Of a DNA stretch of 64,000 bases, positions 1 to 7,631 are shown piece by piece; within the stretch, counting starts at the first letter, position 1, and the number at the start of each line of letters is the position of its first letter. The notes below the pieces were generated by a model, which saw nothing but the letters and a program-made list of their open reading frames with translations, had not been told where the DNA came from and ran no database searches. Source of the stretch: E44-bin46 sp964354655 (GTDB lineage Bacteria; Chloroflexota; Dehalococcoidia; Dehalococcoidales; E44-bin46); contig CAYHAL010000001.1 of the NCBI GenBank assembly GCA_964354655.1, forward strand, positions 1-64,000, read 5' to 3'. A program made the translations under genes and the position numbers.

Positions 1-53
1 ACGGCTACACACGCTCTCCAGGCGTGCCTGTTAGACCACTCCAGCACCTCTCC
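1..53 (-). tRNA. tRNA-Ser (GGA), truncated by window start
   Basis: Read on the minus strand the segment begins with the acceptor strand GGAGAGG and a serine-type D arm, followed by an anticodon stem with loop CTGGAGA, giving anticodon GGA (Ser, UCC codons). The variable arm, T arm and 3' acceptor lie beyond base 1. It sits 30 bases from a second tRNA-Ser, so the two probably form a small tRNA cluster. Confidence 0.85.
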
Positions 54-83
54 ACTCAGAAGTCAGATTATTTTAAATAGCGG

Positions 84-170
84 CGGAGAGGGTGGGATTC
101 GAACCCACGCTCCGCTTTAGCGAAGACCGCTTTTCGAGAGCGGCACCATGAACCACTCGGACACCTCTCC
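84..170 (-). tRNA. tRNA-Ser (CGA), integration target of the element
   Basis: Complete 87-nt serine tRNA. Acceptor GGAGAGG (rc 164-170) pairs with CCTCTCC (rc 85-91); the anticodon loop CTCGAAA gives anticodon CGA; a long variable arm and a GTTCGAATC T loop follow. CCA is not encoded (CCG follows the discriminator). Its 5' half, to the anticodon loop, is repeated at 6697-6735 with two differences. The copy in this intact gene has a T10-T25 mismatch in the D stem where the distal fragment has an A10-T25 pair. This implies that the intact gene now uses a 5' half brought by the element. Confidence 0.93.
132..170. repeat. attL: 39-bp direct repeat (tRNA-Ser 5' half)
   Basis: The 39 bases match 6697-6735 except at 148/6713 and 161/6726. 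The pair brackets the integrase, excisionase, rep and restriction genes, as expected for the att core repeats of a tRNA-integrated element. Unusually, the repeated part is the 5' half of the tRNA. Confidence 0.88.
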
Positions 171-192
171 AAGAGCCTATTTTGAAGCTAAA

Positions 193-254
193 TTAGCAAA
201 ATATTGGGTATTAGTGGAATTAACATAATAACGTTTTGCTAACATTTTGCTAAC
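193..254. promoter_or_regulatory. Putative integrase arm-type sites, left end
   Basis: Two exact copies of TTTTGCTAAC start at 234 and 245 (11-bp period, about one helical turn), and an inverted copy TTAGCAAAA lies at 193-201. The same doublet with the same 11-bp period occurs at the other end (6561-6579). Short direct repeats near both att cores are typical of tyrosine-integrase arm sites. The second copy overlaps the 3' end of the integrase gene. Confidence 0.6.
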
Positions 255-1407
255 CAGTAATTTCATTGGCAGTTTTATTATACTTGGTGGTGATAGCTTG
301 GTCAAAGCGATTAGCAGCTGCTTCCTGAAGTCCAGGTGCAACGTGTGAATAGGTATCTAAGGTTATTGAAATGGTGGAGTGACCTAACCGCTCTTGAACT
401 ATTTTTGGATGAGCACCTTGTTTTAGCATAAGGGAAGCGTGGCTGTGTCTAGCATCGTGAAATCGTATGACTTTAAGTCCAGCACGGGCGGCTAAAATAG
501 TCCATGCTCGACTGACTGTGTTAGGGCGCATGGGTTTTCCATCTGGGTGGCTAAATACTAAATTATCATCCGTTAGCGGAATTCCTTGCATTATTGTTTC
601 TAGCTTCTGTTTCTCATGGTGTTCCTTGAGTACCAGAATAGCAGAAGGGGATAGTGCAATAGTGCGTTGGCTCTTGGCTGACTTTGGTTGAGTAAAAATA
701 TAGCTGCCATCGTTAAGTTGATGTAAACTGCGACTTACTGAAATCTGGCTATAAATGAAATCAATATCTTGCCAGCGTAAAGCCAACAGTTCTGACCGCC
801 TCATGCCAGTAAAAAGAGCCGTGTGAAATAAGGCATAATACGGCGTATCTTTGGTGGCGTGAAGAAAGCGGATTATATCATCTTCATCCCAGGTATTCAT
901 TTCCGTGTTGTGTGTTCGAGGTGGGTCAACTGCATCGGCTACATTACGGCTAAGTAAACCCCATTTAACCGCTGTTTTCAAAGCGATGTGAAGCACAATA
1001 TGATGATACCTGACTGTTCGGGCACTTAGACCGGAGTTTAATTTAGCTGTGTAATATTTTTGAAGATGCTCTGGCCGTAGCTTTGTCAAAGTTATGTTAC
1101 CGAGGCTTGGTGAAAGATGAACTCTGACAATACTCTCGTACCTCTCAAACCCTCTAGGGGATAGATTAGGCTTGGCATAATCCCTCAGCCACAGTTTAAG
1201 AAATTCGGTAAGCGTAGATTTCCCTGGCTTAATATAGATGCCATTATCAATCTGATTGAGAAGCTCTGAGAGCCTTCTCTCTGCCTCTTTCTTAGTTCCT
1301 TTGACGCTAACCCATTGTTGTTTTCTTTTACCTGTTTCCGGGTCTCTGCCAAGATTTATGACTATTGTATAGCTGTCCTTACCTCTTTTTGTTATGTGGC
1401 CTCGCAT
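250..1407 (-). CDS. int: Tyrosine recombinase / phage-type integrase
   Basis: 385 residues. It catalyses site-specific integration and excision of the element at the tRNA-Ser core repeat. Residues 1-55 look like an AP2-type arm-binding domain, 60-160 like the SAM-like core-binding domain, and 170-370 like the catalytic domain. Catalytic residues visible: R203 (TGMRRSE), K242/K245 (PKSAKS), H317 and R320 (RFHDARHSH), H343 (LGHS) and nucleophile Y353 (DTYSHV). The set is complete, so the enzyme is probably active. It lies about 80 bases inside attL and is transcribed towards it. Its start overlaps the end of the next minus-strand gene by 29 bases, so the two are co-transcribed. Confidence 0.95.
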   Translation of the reverse strand: MRGHITKRGKDSYTIVINLGRDPETGKRKQQWVSVKGTKKEAERRLSELLNQIDNGIYIKPGKSTLTEFLKLWLRDYAKPNLSPRGFERYESIVRVHLSPSLGNITLTKLRPEHLQKYYTAKLNSGLSARTVRYHHIVLHIALKTAVKWGLLSRNVADAVDPPRTHNTEMNTWDEDDIIRFLHATKDTPYYALFHTALFTGMRRSELLALRWQDIDFIYSQISVSRSLHQLNDGSYIFTQPKSAKSQRTIALSPSAILVLKEHHEKQKLETIMQGIPLTDDNLVFSHPDGKPMRPNTVSRAWTILAARAGLKVIRFHDARHSHASLMLKQGAHPKIVQERLGHSTISITLDTYSHVAPGLQEAAANRFDQAITTKYNKTANEITG

Positions 1408-2131
1408 TGCTTTTACCTCCTTTATAAATCAGGGTTCTAGCGTCTACCTTTTTGTATTTCTCGATTATTTCCTGTTCATTTAGGTCATATAGACCAGTGA
1501 TGAAAGGCGAATCCTTTTGGTACATGGCAATGTTATACTTAATTCGGTCAATATAGGGAGCATCAAACCAGACAGTGTTTACAGGGCTGACACCGGATAG
1601 CTCACAGCCGATTTCATAATTGGAATAAAACATAGCGATGTGAACTAGGTCATCCACCCATTGCGGCCAGATATTGGGTTTATCAGTTATTAAAGCGGAT
1701 GGCCGTAATTTTTTGCCAATATTTGGGTCGCTCTCAGCAATGATATGCAATCGGCCAATCCATATAGCGAGTCGATTGGTCAGAAATGGGTTTTTACGCC
1801 CTTTACTCTTGGCGAACGTCTTTACTATTTCCGGCATATTATCATCAAAAGTTGCTTGTATGTATAGCAATAATGGAAGAGTAGCAGCGGAAATAGGGTA
1901 ATCTTTGAGACTTGCCAAACTCCATTGGTCATCTCGCGGGTCAGTGCTACCCCTTGATTTATCTTGCCTTAATTTGGCTAGTTCACGCTGAACAGTAGAA
2001 AGACCTAGTTCTCTGCCGCATTGTTTACTAGCTATCTGTCGAATCGCTTCTGCTTTTCTGTCGCGATTAGTATTGTAAACCATGGCGATGATAGTCCGCT
2101 CACGGTCTGTTATTAATGGTTTTCTAGGCAT
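1379..2131 (-). CDS. Hypothetical element protein with N-terminal HTH-like segment
   Basis: 250 residues, family not recognised. The first 60 residues (MPRKPLITDRER...; GLSTVQRELAKLRQDK) resemble a helix-turn-helix of the type found in small regulators. The remainder is a mixed, Trp/Tyr-rich globular sequence without a signal peptide or membrane segment. It is read with the integrase (29-base overlap) and away from the excisionase-like gene. The divergent gap holds four copies of an AAGCGA-type repeat. A role as element regulator or recombination accessory is a guess from position. Confidence 0.75.
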   Translation of the reverse strand: MPRKPLITDRERTIIAMVYNTNRDRKAEAIRQIASKQCGRELGLSTVQRELAKLRQDKSRGSTDPRDDQWSLASLKDYPISAATLPLLLYIQATFDDNMPEIVKTFAKSKGRKNPFLTNRLAIWIGRLHIIAESDPNIGKKLRPSALITDKPNIWPQWVDDLVHIAMFYSNYEIGCELSGVSPVNTVWFDAPYIDRIKYNIAMYQKDSPFITGLYDLNEQEIIEKYKKVDARTLIYKGGKSNARPHNKKR

Positions 2132-2140
2132 CTTTCCTCC

Positions 2141-2216
2141 TATAAGCGATAAATACTGTTAAAAGCGATATCTCGTTAGTATCTATAAGCGAACTTACTA
2201 TAGACATATAAGCTAA
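2141..2216. repeat. Iteron-like TATAAGCGA repeats in divergent control region
   Basis: AAGCGA cores at 2144, 2163 and 2187 and AAGCTA at 2210 (19-24 bp spacing), mostly within TATAAGCGA. Further copies lie just before rep (TATAAGCGG, 2613-2621) and just after it (TTAAAAGCGA, about 3887). They sit between the integrase-side operon and the excisionase gene. They could be operator sites for an element regulator or replication iterons. Confidence 0.55.
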
Positions 2217-2260
2217 TGACAATCTATCATATTGGTAGAGTGATGTCAAGGGGGTGAGGA

Positions 2261-2449
2261 ATGGAGAAGTTACTCTTAAAGCCTAGTGAGGCAGCACAAA
2301 TACTTTGTATAGGCCGCTCTTTAATGTATGAGCTGCTGGCTAGGAAGGAGATACCATCAGTGCGACTAGGTCGTTGCTTAAGAGTACCGACTGAGTCGTT
2401 GCAGCGTTGGTTGAAAGAAAAGGAAAACAGCAACAACAGCGGCGAGTAA
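2261..2449 (+). CDS. Excisionase-like HTH DNA-binding protein
   Basis: 62 residues, the usual size for an Xis/AlpA-type protein. LLLKPSEAAQILCIGRS then YELLARKEIPSVRLGR and LRVPTESLQRWL match the winged-helix MerR/excisionase (HTH_17) pattern: helix-turn-helix, wing, and a final helix ending in W. It is divergent from the integrase operon across the TATAAGCGA repeats and probably controls directionality of recombination or divergent transcription. The start has a GGGGTGAGGA ribosome-binding site. The C-terminal tail is polar and low-complexity. Confidence 0.85.
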   Translation: MEKLLLKPSEAAQILCIGRSLMYELLARKEIPSVRLGRCLRVPTESLQRWLKEKENSNNSGE

Positions 2450-2450
2450 A

Positions 2451-2544
2451 GAGGCGGGTGGCGGTTTACCGCCGCCGCCTCCATGGTAGGTAAGGGTGGC
2501 TAAAAGTTTAAGACTTGAGAATGAAGCCGACACAAAGGGTCGGC
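2451..2544 (+). other. Two hairpins before rep; possible replication origin
   Basis: A GC-rich hairpin at 2451-2481 pairs GAGGCGG/CCGCCTC and then GGCGGT/ACCGCC around a TT loop. A second at 2526-2544 pairs GCCGAC with GTCGGC. Neither is followed by a T tract, so they are poor terminators. They lie in the 180-base gap directly before the putative rolling-circle initiator, where a double-strand origin is often found. No nick site can be assigned by eye. Confidence 0.4.
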
Positions 2545-2631
2545 GGAGTGAACAAGTAGCATGTAGCAAAGCGGAGTGCCATACATCTAGCAATGAGCAC
2601 AATGATTGCGTATATAAGCGGATAATTGGAT

Positions 2632-3891
2632 ATGGAATTCAATAACGAATATGTTTCCGGCACTTGTTATCTGGTGGATTATGCTATTAAGCATTTCGGT
2701 GCTGAGGTTATCGGTGTAGAAGAACTACCGAAAACCCGACCCCCGTTCCCTTGTCTCACGGGGGTCTTGAGCACCAGGGGTAGCTTTGAGATAGATAAAG
2801 GTAAGCATCAGAATATAGTGGCAACTGGTGTTGATACTATAGAATTAAACTTTGGTATTGCTGAATATCGAAAACCGGATATGTTTAAACGGCTCGGTGA
2901 TGCAAAGTCAGAAGCTGTTTCAGCAGGATATAAAGGGAGACTTGGTGTGCCGATAGACTGCTTCGGTGAGGAATTCATGGTTCAAGCTCGAGGCTCTAAA
3001 GGTGGCTATGAGTATTTACTTAAAAACGGCGACATAGAATTACAGATTATGCCTGACGCCAGGGGCGGGAAACCTTCTCCTGAGCTAAGGGTAATCTTTC
3101 GGTCACCTTATATTTGGCGTGTGGGTGAGATTCTAGCATACAATAAAGTTATCGAGTTCCTCAATCAGTGGACTTTTCTGGAATATTGTAACGTCTCAAG
3201 GGCTGACTTATGCGTAGATAGGGTTATGCCTCTTCCTGAGATAAACCGTAAGACTCAGGTAGTCTCTCGTCTTAGGAATAGAGACTTATTTTATGGCGCT
3301 GATTTCCAGAGTGGTCAACGTGAAACTGGTTATCAGTTTGGTCGTGGCGGTATAGCATGCCGTTTTTACGATAAGCTATATGAGATTTCGGTAAAGGGTC
3401 ATGGTCATATACTGCCGGTATGGACTGCTAACGGATGGGATGGAAAAACCCCGGTGTCTCGTTTTGAGCTTCAGTTAAGACGTAAAGGGTTAAGGCTATT
3501 CGATACCAATATGGACTTTGTTACGTTCCAGGATAGGAAAGCAGATATATGGGCTTACGGAACTGGTAAGTTTTTCCGTATTGTAAATCCTGAAACTGCT
3601 ACACGTAAAGAGCGTGCTAAAGAAACCGAATACTGGAAGGGATATCAAGACTGTGCAGTTTTATTTGGTGAACGGCGTGGCGTTATTCCGTATCGGCAAT
3701 TAAATCATGCCTGGCAACCGCTAGTAAAACAAGCAGCGGGATGTCTGGCAAGCGCATTTGCGAGGCTGGCAGCAGATGTAGGTGAATCAGAAGCCACGCT
3801 AATTCTTGAAAAGGAGTGTGGGCATGGGATACCATGCAAGGTTATAGAGGCCGGATTGCTTCAAAAGGCAAGATTTGCGCATATGTGTTAA
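2632..3891 (+). CDS. Replication initiation protein, Rep_trans-like
   Basis: 419 residues from ATG 2632; a TTG at 2626 is also in frame. Features fit the plasmid/ICE rolling-circle initiator family: an N-terminal TGVDTIELNF strand, a RADLCVDR motif (about 190-200) resembling the metal-site strand of Rep_trans proteins, and a YDKLYEI motif (about 245-251) that could hold the nicking tyrosine. It would cleave the element's origin and start single-strand synthesis. It lies downstream of hairpins and a TATAAGCGG repeat. A Rep next to an integrase suggests the excised circle replicates or is mobilised by a conjugative helper. Family assignment is by motif only. Confidence 0.7.
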   Translation: MEFNNEYVSGTCYLVDYAIKHFGAEVIGVEELPKTRPPFPCLTGVLSTRGSFEIDKGKHQNIVATGVDTIELNFGIAEYRKPDMFKRLGDAKSEAVSAGYKGRLGVPIDCFGEEFMVQARGSKGGYEYLLKNGDIELQIMPDARGGKPSPELRVIFRSPYIWRVGEILAYNKVIEFLNQWTFLEYCNVSRADLCVDRVMPLPEINRKTQVVSRLRNRDLFYGADFQSGQRETGYQFGRGGIACRFYDKLYEISVKGHGHILPVWTANGWDGKTPVSRFELQLRRKGLRLFDTNMDFVTFQDRKADIWAYGTGKFFRIVNPETATRKERAKETEYWKGYQDCAVLFGERRGVIPYRQLNHAWQPLVKQAAGCLASAFARLAADVGESEATLILEKECGHGIPCKVIEAGLLQKARFAHMC

Positions 3892-3931
3892 AAGCGACCA
3901 TTTGGGGAAATATGGTAAAGCCGGATACAAT

Positions 3932-4924
3932 CTACCTTTGAATGACTGAAAAATCTAAATAGTAAGTTTCACTGTCTATTTTGTAAATGGTTACATCCGA
4001 CCTGCCATAACGTGCAAAGTCAGACAATTGTATTTTTCTTCCAGAAGGAATATTCATTCTTTCTCTAATATATGCTCCCAATATGCTGTTATTTTTATAG
4101 GTTTCTATAGCCTTGTCCCCACCCTGAGCAATAACGCAATCCAATGACTTGTCATCATCAGTTAACATTATGAAATGCTGACCTTTTGGCGGGAAAAATC
4201 CAGAATTACGAACTTTGGCAGGAACTGGAATATATGCTTGATTTGGGTCTCTACCAGGCCGTTGTCCCCAATTTACGCCAGACCGTTCTCCTACATTTCC
4301 TTCACCCGTTAACAAAGATAGATTAACAGATTCCCTAAAACTATCTAATTCTATGTCTCTGCCAGTTAATTCTTCAACGTATTCAGTTTTACCATCAGGA
4401 TAAACTTTCCTTGTAATTATCTTTCTTTCGTCATAGAAGTTAATTCTGTCAATTACTGAGGGGTCAAGGCAATCAACCGATTCTCCATCTAATTGCTCAT
4501 AAATCCCTTTAATTGGGTAGGCTTCACATTCAATCATTGCCTCTATTTGGCTATCGGCAAAAGCTGGTTGGGAATAGTTAGCAGAGCCTGCAAATCCTTT
4601 GTAGGGATTCACTCCCTTGTACCAGCCATACAACTTCAAATGAGCAGGTTTTTCAGCGGTATAATATTTGCAAGAAAATCGGCCTGGGAAATCTTGTGTT
4701 GATAATTTCTTGAAGGTGTTGTGTGAACCTAATCTCATACCATCTCTAGAAGCCATTCCAATTATTAATTCCACTTTGAATCTATTGTCTGTATTCAAGT
4801 GTCTATATACAATAGCTGGCGATGCATAGCCAGAAACAATGTAAAGCTTGTTTGCTCCTTGTGATATTGGTTCAACGAGGACTTTGTCGTACAGATTTTC
4901 AATAAACATTGAATTTTCCTCCAT
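3932..4924 (-). CDS. NgoFVII-like restriction endonuclease (PLD fold)
   Basis: 330 residues. An N-terminal phospholipase-D-like nuclease domain is visible: SGYASPAIVYRHL, then H95-x-K97 (AHLKLYGWYKG) and GSANYSQPA, the HxK plus downstream N/S pattern of PLD nucleases. The C-terminal half (about 215-330) fits the DNA-recognition part of NgoFVII-family enzymes. It is the likely restriction partner of the cytosine methyltransferase 29 bases upstream in the same orientation. NgoFVII cuts GCSGC; whether this enzyme shares that site is not deducible. ATG 4909 is an alternative start. Confidence 0.82.
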   Translation of the reverse strand: MEENSMFIENLYDKVLVEPISQGANKLYIVSGYASPAIVYRHLNTDNRFKVELIIGMASRDGMRLGSHNTFKKLSTQDFPGRFSCKYYTAEKPAHLKLYGWYKGVNPYKGFAGSANYSQPAFADSQIEAMIECEAYPIKGIYEQLDGESVDCLDPSVIDRINFYDERKIITRKVYPDGKTEYVEELTGRDIELDSFRESVNLSLLTGEGNVGERSGVNWGQRPGRDPNQAYIPVPAKVRNSGFFPPKGQHFIMLTDDDKSLDCVIAQGGDKAIETYKNNSILGAYIRERMNIPSGRKIQLSDFARYGRSDVTIYKIDSETYYLDFSVIQR

Positions 4925-4953
4925 TATACATAAAGGAATTGGTTAATATAGCA

Positions 4954-6072
4954 CTATGTAAAAATGGGTAGCCTTCTTTGATTGGCGTTGTTTCCATTTG
5001 ATAATTTTGGGTAAACGTATTCGTACTGAATCCCAGCAAATGTCTTAAGTACAGCTTCTATTATTATTTTTGATACTTTGGGTGGAACAGCCATACCAAT
5101 TTGTTTCCTTACACTTTCCTTGGAACCTTCGAATTGAAAGTCATCAGGAAATGTCTGTAGCCTTGCTCGCTCTCTATTTGTTAAAGCTCGATTCTCGCTC
5201 CAATGATAGCCATGTGTGCCTCCTCCACCGCTTCCTGTAATTGTATACGCCGGCTTATCGGGGTCGAGTCTTCTGTATATTTGACTTAGCTTTGCACCTT
5301 TTACGTTAAGTCTTAATTCTTTTGGGATTCCATCATACCATGCATTTTGCCCAGGCGGTATGTACTTGAGACGTTCAATTACTTGTTTAGCCTGCTTGGT
5401 TAACTCATTGTTTGACGTAGTTATCGCTATGGGGGGAAACTCTAGAGCCTCTCTTGCAGATATATATTTTATAGGTGTAGTGGGAGCAGGGACTCTATAT
5501 AGTAGATTAAGGTCATTTCTGATTCCGATAATTACGATTCTATGTCTATACTGTGGGACTCCGTATTCCTCAAACTTATATAGATGAGGGGTCACATTGT
5601 AACCAACACCCGCTTTTTTTAGGTCATCTATAATTTGCAGGAAAGCCATTCCATTATTTGCGCTCTGTATTCCACTTACGTTTTCAGCAACAAACCATTG
5701 CGGATTTTTAATGTCTAATAGCTTTGCACCATATGTATATAACGGCCCATACTTGCCGTTGATACCTTGCTGTTCACCGACAACACTAAAATCATTGCAG
5801 GGGAAACCAAATGCCAAGGCGTCAAAATCAGGTATTTGGAATAAATTAATTTGCTGTACCGGGCTACATATTACTGCGGAAGGGTTTTCTGGATGAATGT
5901 TTCTTATGTAAGTTTTACAAGCATCGGCATCTATGTCATTCGCCCAGATAGGTTCAACAAAATAGTCAGTTTTTCCATCTGAAACTTTGGCGTTCTTGGC
6001 ACCTAAAGCTAATCCGCCAGGACCACCAAATAACTCAGCCAGTGTGAATTTAACTTGTCTGCTACTTGGCAC
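4954..6072 (-). CDS. dcm: DNA (cytosine-5) methyltransferase of the R-M system
   Basis: 372 residues, usual length for a C5 methyltransferase. Motif I is FGGPGGLALGA (residues 15-25, AdoMet binding), motif IV GFPCNDFS with catalytic C92, motif VI ENVSG, motif VIII around RHRIVIIG, and motifs IX-X near the C-terminus (RARLQTFP; IGMAVPP). The target-recognition region lies between motifs VIII and IX. It methylates cytosine to protect DNA from the linked nuclease. It overlaps vsr by 11 bases and is followed by the nuclease gene: an M-R-V operon inside the element. Confidence 0.95.
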   Translation of the reverse strand: MPSSRQVKFTLAELFGGPGGLALGAKNAKVSDGKTDYFVEPIWANDIDADACKTYIRNIHPENPSAVICSPVQQINLFQIPDFDALAFGFPCNDFSVVGEQQGINGKYGPLYTYGAKLLDIKNPQWFVAENVSGIQSANNGMAFLQIIDDLKKAGVGYNVTPHLYKFEEYGVPQYRHRIVIIGIRNDLNLLYRVPAPTTPIKYISAREALEFPPIAITTSNNELTKQAKQVIERLKYIPPGQNAWYDGIPKELRLNVKGAKLSQIYRRLDPDKPAYTITGSGGGGTHGYHWSENRALTNRERARLQTFPDDFQFEGSKESVRKQIGMAVPPKVSKIIIEAVLKTFAGIQYEYVYPKLSNGNNANQRRLPIFT

Positions 6073-6472
6073 TTAAATATCCCTTAAGGTTATTAGTCAA
6101 ATCAGTTTCGCTTTTGGTCTCGCATTCCCAAATTATTACTACATTCCAACCGAGGATTTTCAATTCCTCAATGCTTCTATGTTGATTTTTAATATTTCTT
6201 TGAAGTTTAGCGTGCCAATATTCTATGTTAGTTTTAGGTAGAGATTGCCTCTTACAACCTGGATGTTGATGCCAAAAACAACCGTTGATGAATATTGCAG
6301 TTTTTTCTTTAGTTATAGCAATATCTGGTTTCCCAGGCAATTTAGCTAAATGTAAGCGATATCTATACCCTAGTTTGGTTAACATTTTCCTGACGAGCAT
6401 TTCGGGTTTAGTGTTCTTGCTCCTGATTCTGGACATACATCTAGACCTTTGCTGTAATGTAAACGTGTCCAT
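6062..6472 (-). CDS. vsr: Very short patch repair endonuclease (Vsr)
   Basis: 136 residues. MSRIRSKNTKPE near the N-terminus, GKPDIA and FINGCFWHQHPGCK are diagnostic of Vsr. D in GKPDIA and the FWHxHxxC region form the metal/zinc site. Vsr nicks 5' of the T in T:G mismatches made when 5-methylcytosine deaminates, so it offsets the mutagenic effect of the methyltransferase it overlaps. First gene of the vsr-dcm-nuclease operon. Confidence 0.95.
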   Translation of the reverse strand: MDTFTLQQRSRCMSRIRSKNTKPEMLVRKMLTKLGYRYRLHLAKLPGKPDIAITKEKTAIFINGCFWHQHPGCKRQSLPKTNIEYWHAKLQRNIKNQHRSIEELKILGWNVVIIWECETKSETDLTNNLKGYLSAK

Positions 6473-6560
6473 GATAAACTCTCGTCCGGAAAATTAAAAT
6501 CTTAATTATGCTAATTATAAGGCTTGAATGATAATCATTCAATGAAATTAACGCTTATTA

Positions 6561-6579
6561 TTGCTAACCGTTTGCTAAC
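6561..6579. promoter_or_regulatory. Putative integrase arm-type sites, right end
   Basis: TTGCTAAC at 6561-6568 and TTTGCTAAC at 6571-6579 repeat with an 11-bp period, mirroring the doublet at 234-254. A degenerate GGCTAACG follows at 6635-6642. The rest of 6473-6696 has no gene that I can support. Confidence 0.55.
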
Positions 6580-6696
6580 GCATGGGAACAAATGGGGAAA
6601 CATGACATAGTATTTTACGCACAAAATAGCAGATGGCTAACGAGGGGGCAACACGAATTTGTGCGTGAAAACACTCGCGGGACAACTAGAGGTAAA

Positions 6697-6735
6697 TTTC
6701 GAGAGCGGCACCTTGAACCACTCGGTCACCTCTCC
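6697..6735. repeat. attR: displaced 5' half of tRNA-Ser
   Basis: This 39-base fragment repeats 132-170 with two changes and is followed by unrelated sequence instead of a tRNA 3' half. On the minus strand it reads as acceptor strand, D arm and half the anticodon arm, and its D stem pairs better than that of the intact gene. It is the probable original host 5' half, left with the original promoter side at >6735. Confidence 0.85.
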
Positions 6736-6913
6736 CCTCGGTTATTCTAATGTAAATAGAATTAAAATGGAAGGAGAACTGGCATTTCAGGCATAAAAGG
6801 TATATAATGATAACTTCCTTTAAAGGAAAGCGTGGTTTTAGTCAGGAAGCTGCTTCGAACAACGACGCAGTATCTATTCACACCTAAATCATAGTATAGC
6901 TTTCCGTTTCTGG

Positions 6914-6942
6914 TTGAATGTCTCTCATAGCGATGATATGAT
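6914..6942 (+). promoter_or_regulatory. Promoter of tRNA-Arg
   Basis: TTGAAT, 17-base spacer, TATGAT; the -10 ends 12 bases before the mature tRNA. A perfect 14-base palindrome (6815-6828) lies further upstream with no assigned role. The rest of 6736-6913 holds no gene that I can see. Confidence 0.7.
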
Positions 6943-6954
6943 ATGCTGGGAGTT

Positions 6955-7027
6955 GCCCCTGTAGCTCAGGTGGATAGAGCACCAGCCTCCGGAGCTGGGT
7001 GCGAGCGTTCGAGTCGCTCCAGGGGCG
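6955..7027 (+). tRNA. tRNA-Arg (CCG)
   Basis: Acceptor GCCCCTG pairs with CAGGGGC (7020-7026), discriminator G, CCA not encoded. The anticodon loop CTCCGGA gives CCG (Arg, CGG codon). A T6 run follows immediately at 7028. The por operon starts 25 bases later, so read-through from the tRNA promoter is possible. Confidence 0.95.
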
Positions 7028-7052
7028 TTTTTTATGATAGTTGGGGGCTAAG

Positions 7053-7631
7053 GTGATAAATACAGCCGGATTTACTGAGATTAGGTGGCATGGTCGTGGT
7101 GGTCAAGGAGCGGTTACCTCAGCCGAGTTGGTTGCCCAGGCGGCGATAAATGAAGGCAAGTATGCTCAAGCCTTCCCTGCCTTTGGTGCCGAAAGGAGAG
7201 GTGCCCCTGTGGTAGCCTTTGTCAGAATAAGTAGTAATGAACCTATCAGGGTAAGGGCTGAAATTGCTGAGCCTGATGTTGTCGTAGTGCTTGACCCTAG
7301 CCTATTACGCATTGTGGATGTTACTTCAGGGCTTAAAGCCAGTGGGATGCTAGTAGTTAATACCAAGAAACCACCAGAGCAAATTAAGCAGGAATTTAGC
7401 ATTACCTGGACGTTAGCCACGGTTGATGCTACTAAGATTGCCCAGGAACTACTCGGGGTTCCTATTGTTAATACTTCTATGATTGGGGCCCTATTAAAAG
7501 CCACCGGGGTGGTTAAATTAGAATCCTTGTTTGAGCCGCTAAGACAGCGGTTTGGTCGTTTGGCGGAAAGGAATATTGAAGCTATGAAAAGGGCGCATGA
7601 GGATACTTTAGTAAGGAGTAGGAGCAATTGA
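7053..7631 (+). CDS. porC: 2-oxoacid:ferredoxin oxidoreductase, gamma subunit
   Basis: 192 residues from GTG 7053, preceded by GGGGG; a TTG at 7041 is in frame but precedes the ribosome-binding site. EIRWHGRGGQGAVTSAE is the hallmark of the gamma (PorC/PorG) domain that binds CoA in CoA-acylating 2-oxoacid:ferredoxin oxidoreductases. AFGAERRGAPVVAF follows. First gene of a gamma-delta-alpha-beta operon; it overlaps the delta subunit by 4 bases. The enzyme oxidises pyruvate (or another 2-oxoacid) to acyl-CoA and CO2, reducing ferredoxin, or runs in reverse for CO2 fixation. Substrate (pyruvate or branched-chain) cannot be told from sequence alone. Confidence 0.93.
   Translation: MINTAGFTEIRWHGRGGQGAVTSAELVAQAAINEGKYAQAFPAFGAERRGAPVVAFVRISSNEPIRVRAEIAEPDVVVVLDPSLLRIVDVTSGLKASGMLVVNTKKPPEQIKQEFSITWTLATVDATKIAQELLGVPIVNTSMIGALLKATGVVKLESLFEPLRQRFGRLAERNIEAMKRAHEDTLVRSRSN

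Noticed and set aside
6815..6828. 14-base perfect palindrome TTCCTTTAAAGGAA as an operator
   Set aside because: Not positioned relative to any promoter I can define; left as an unexplained dyad.
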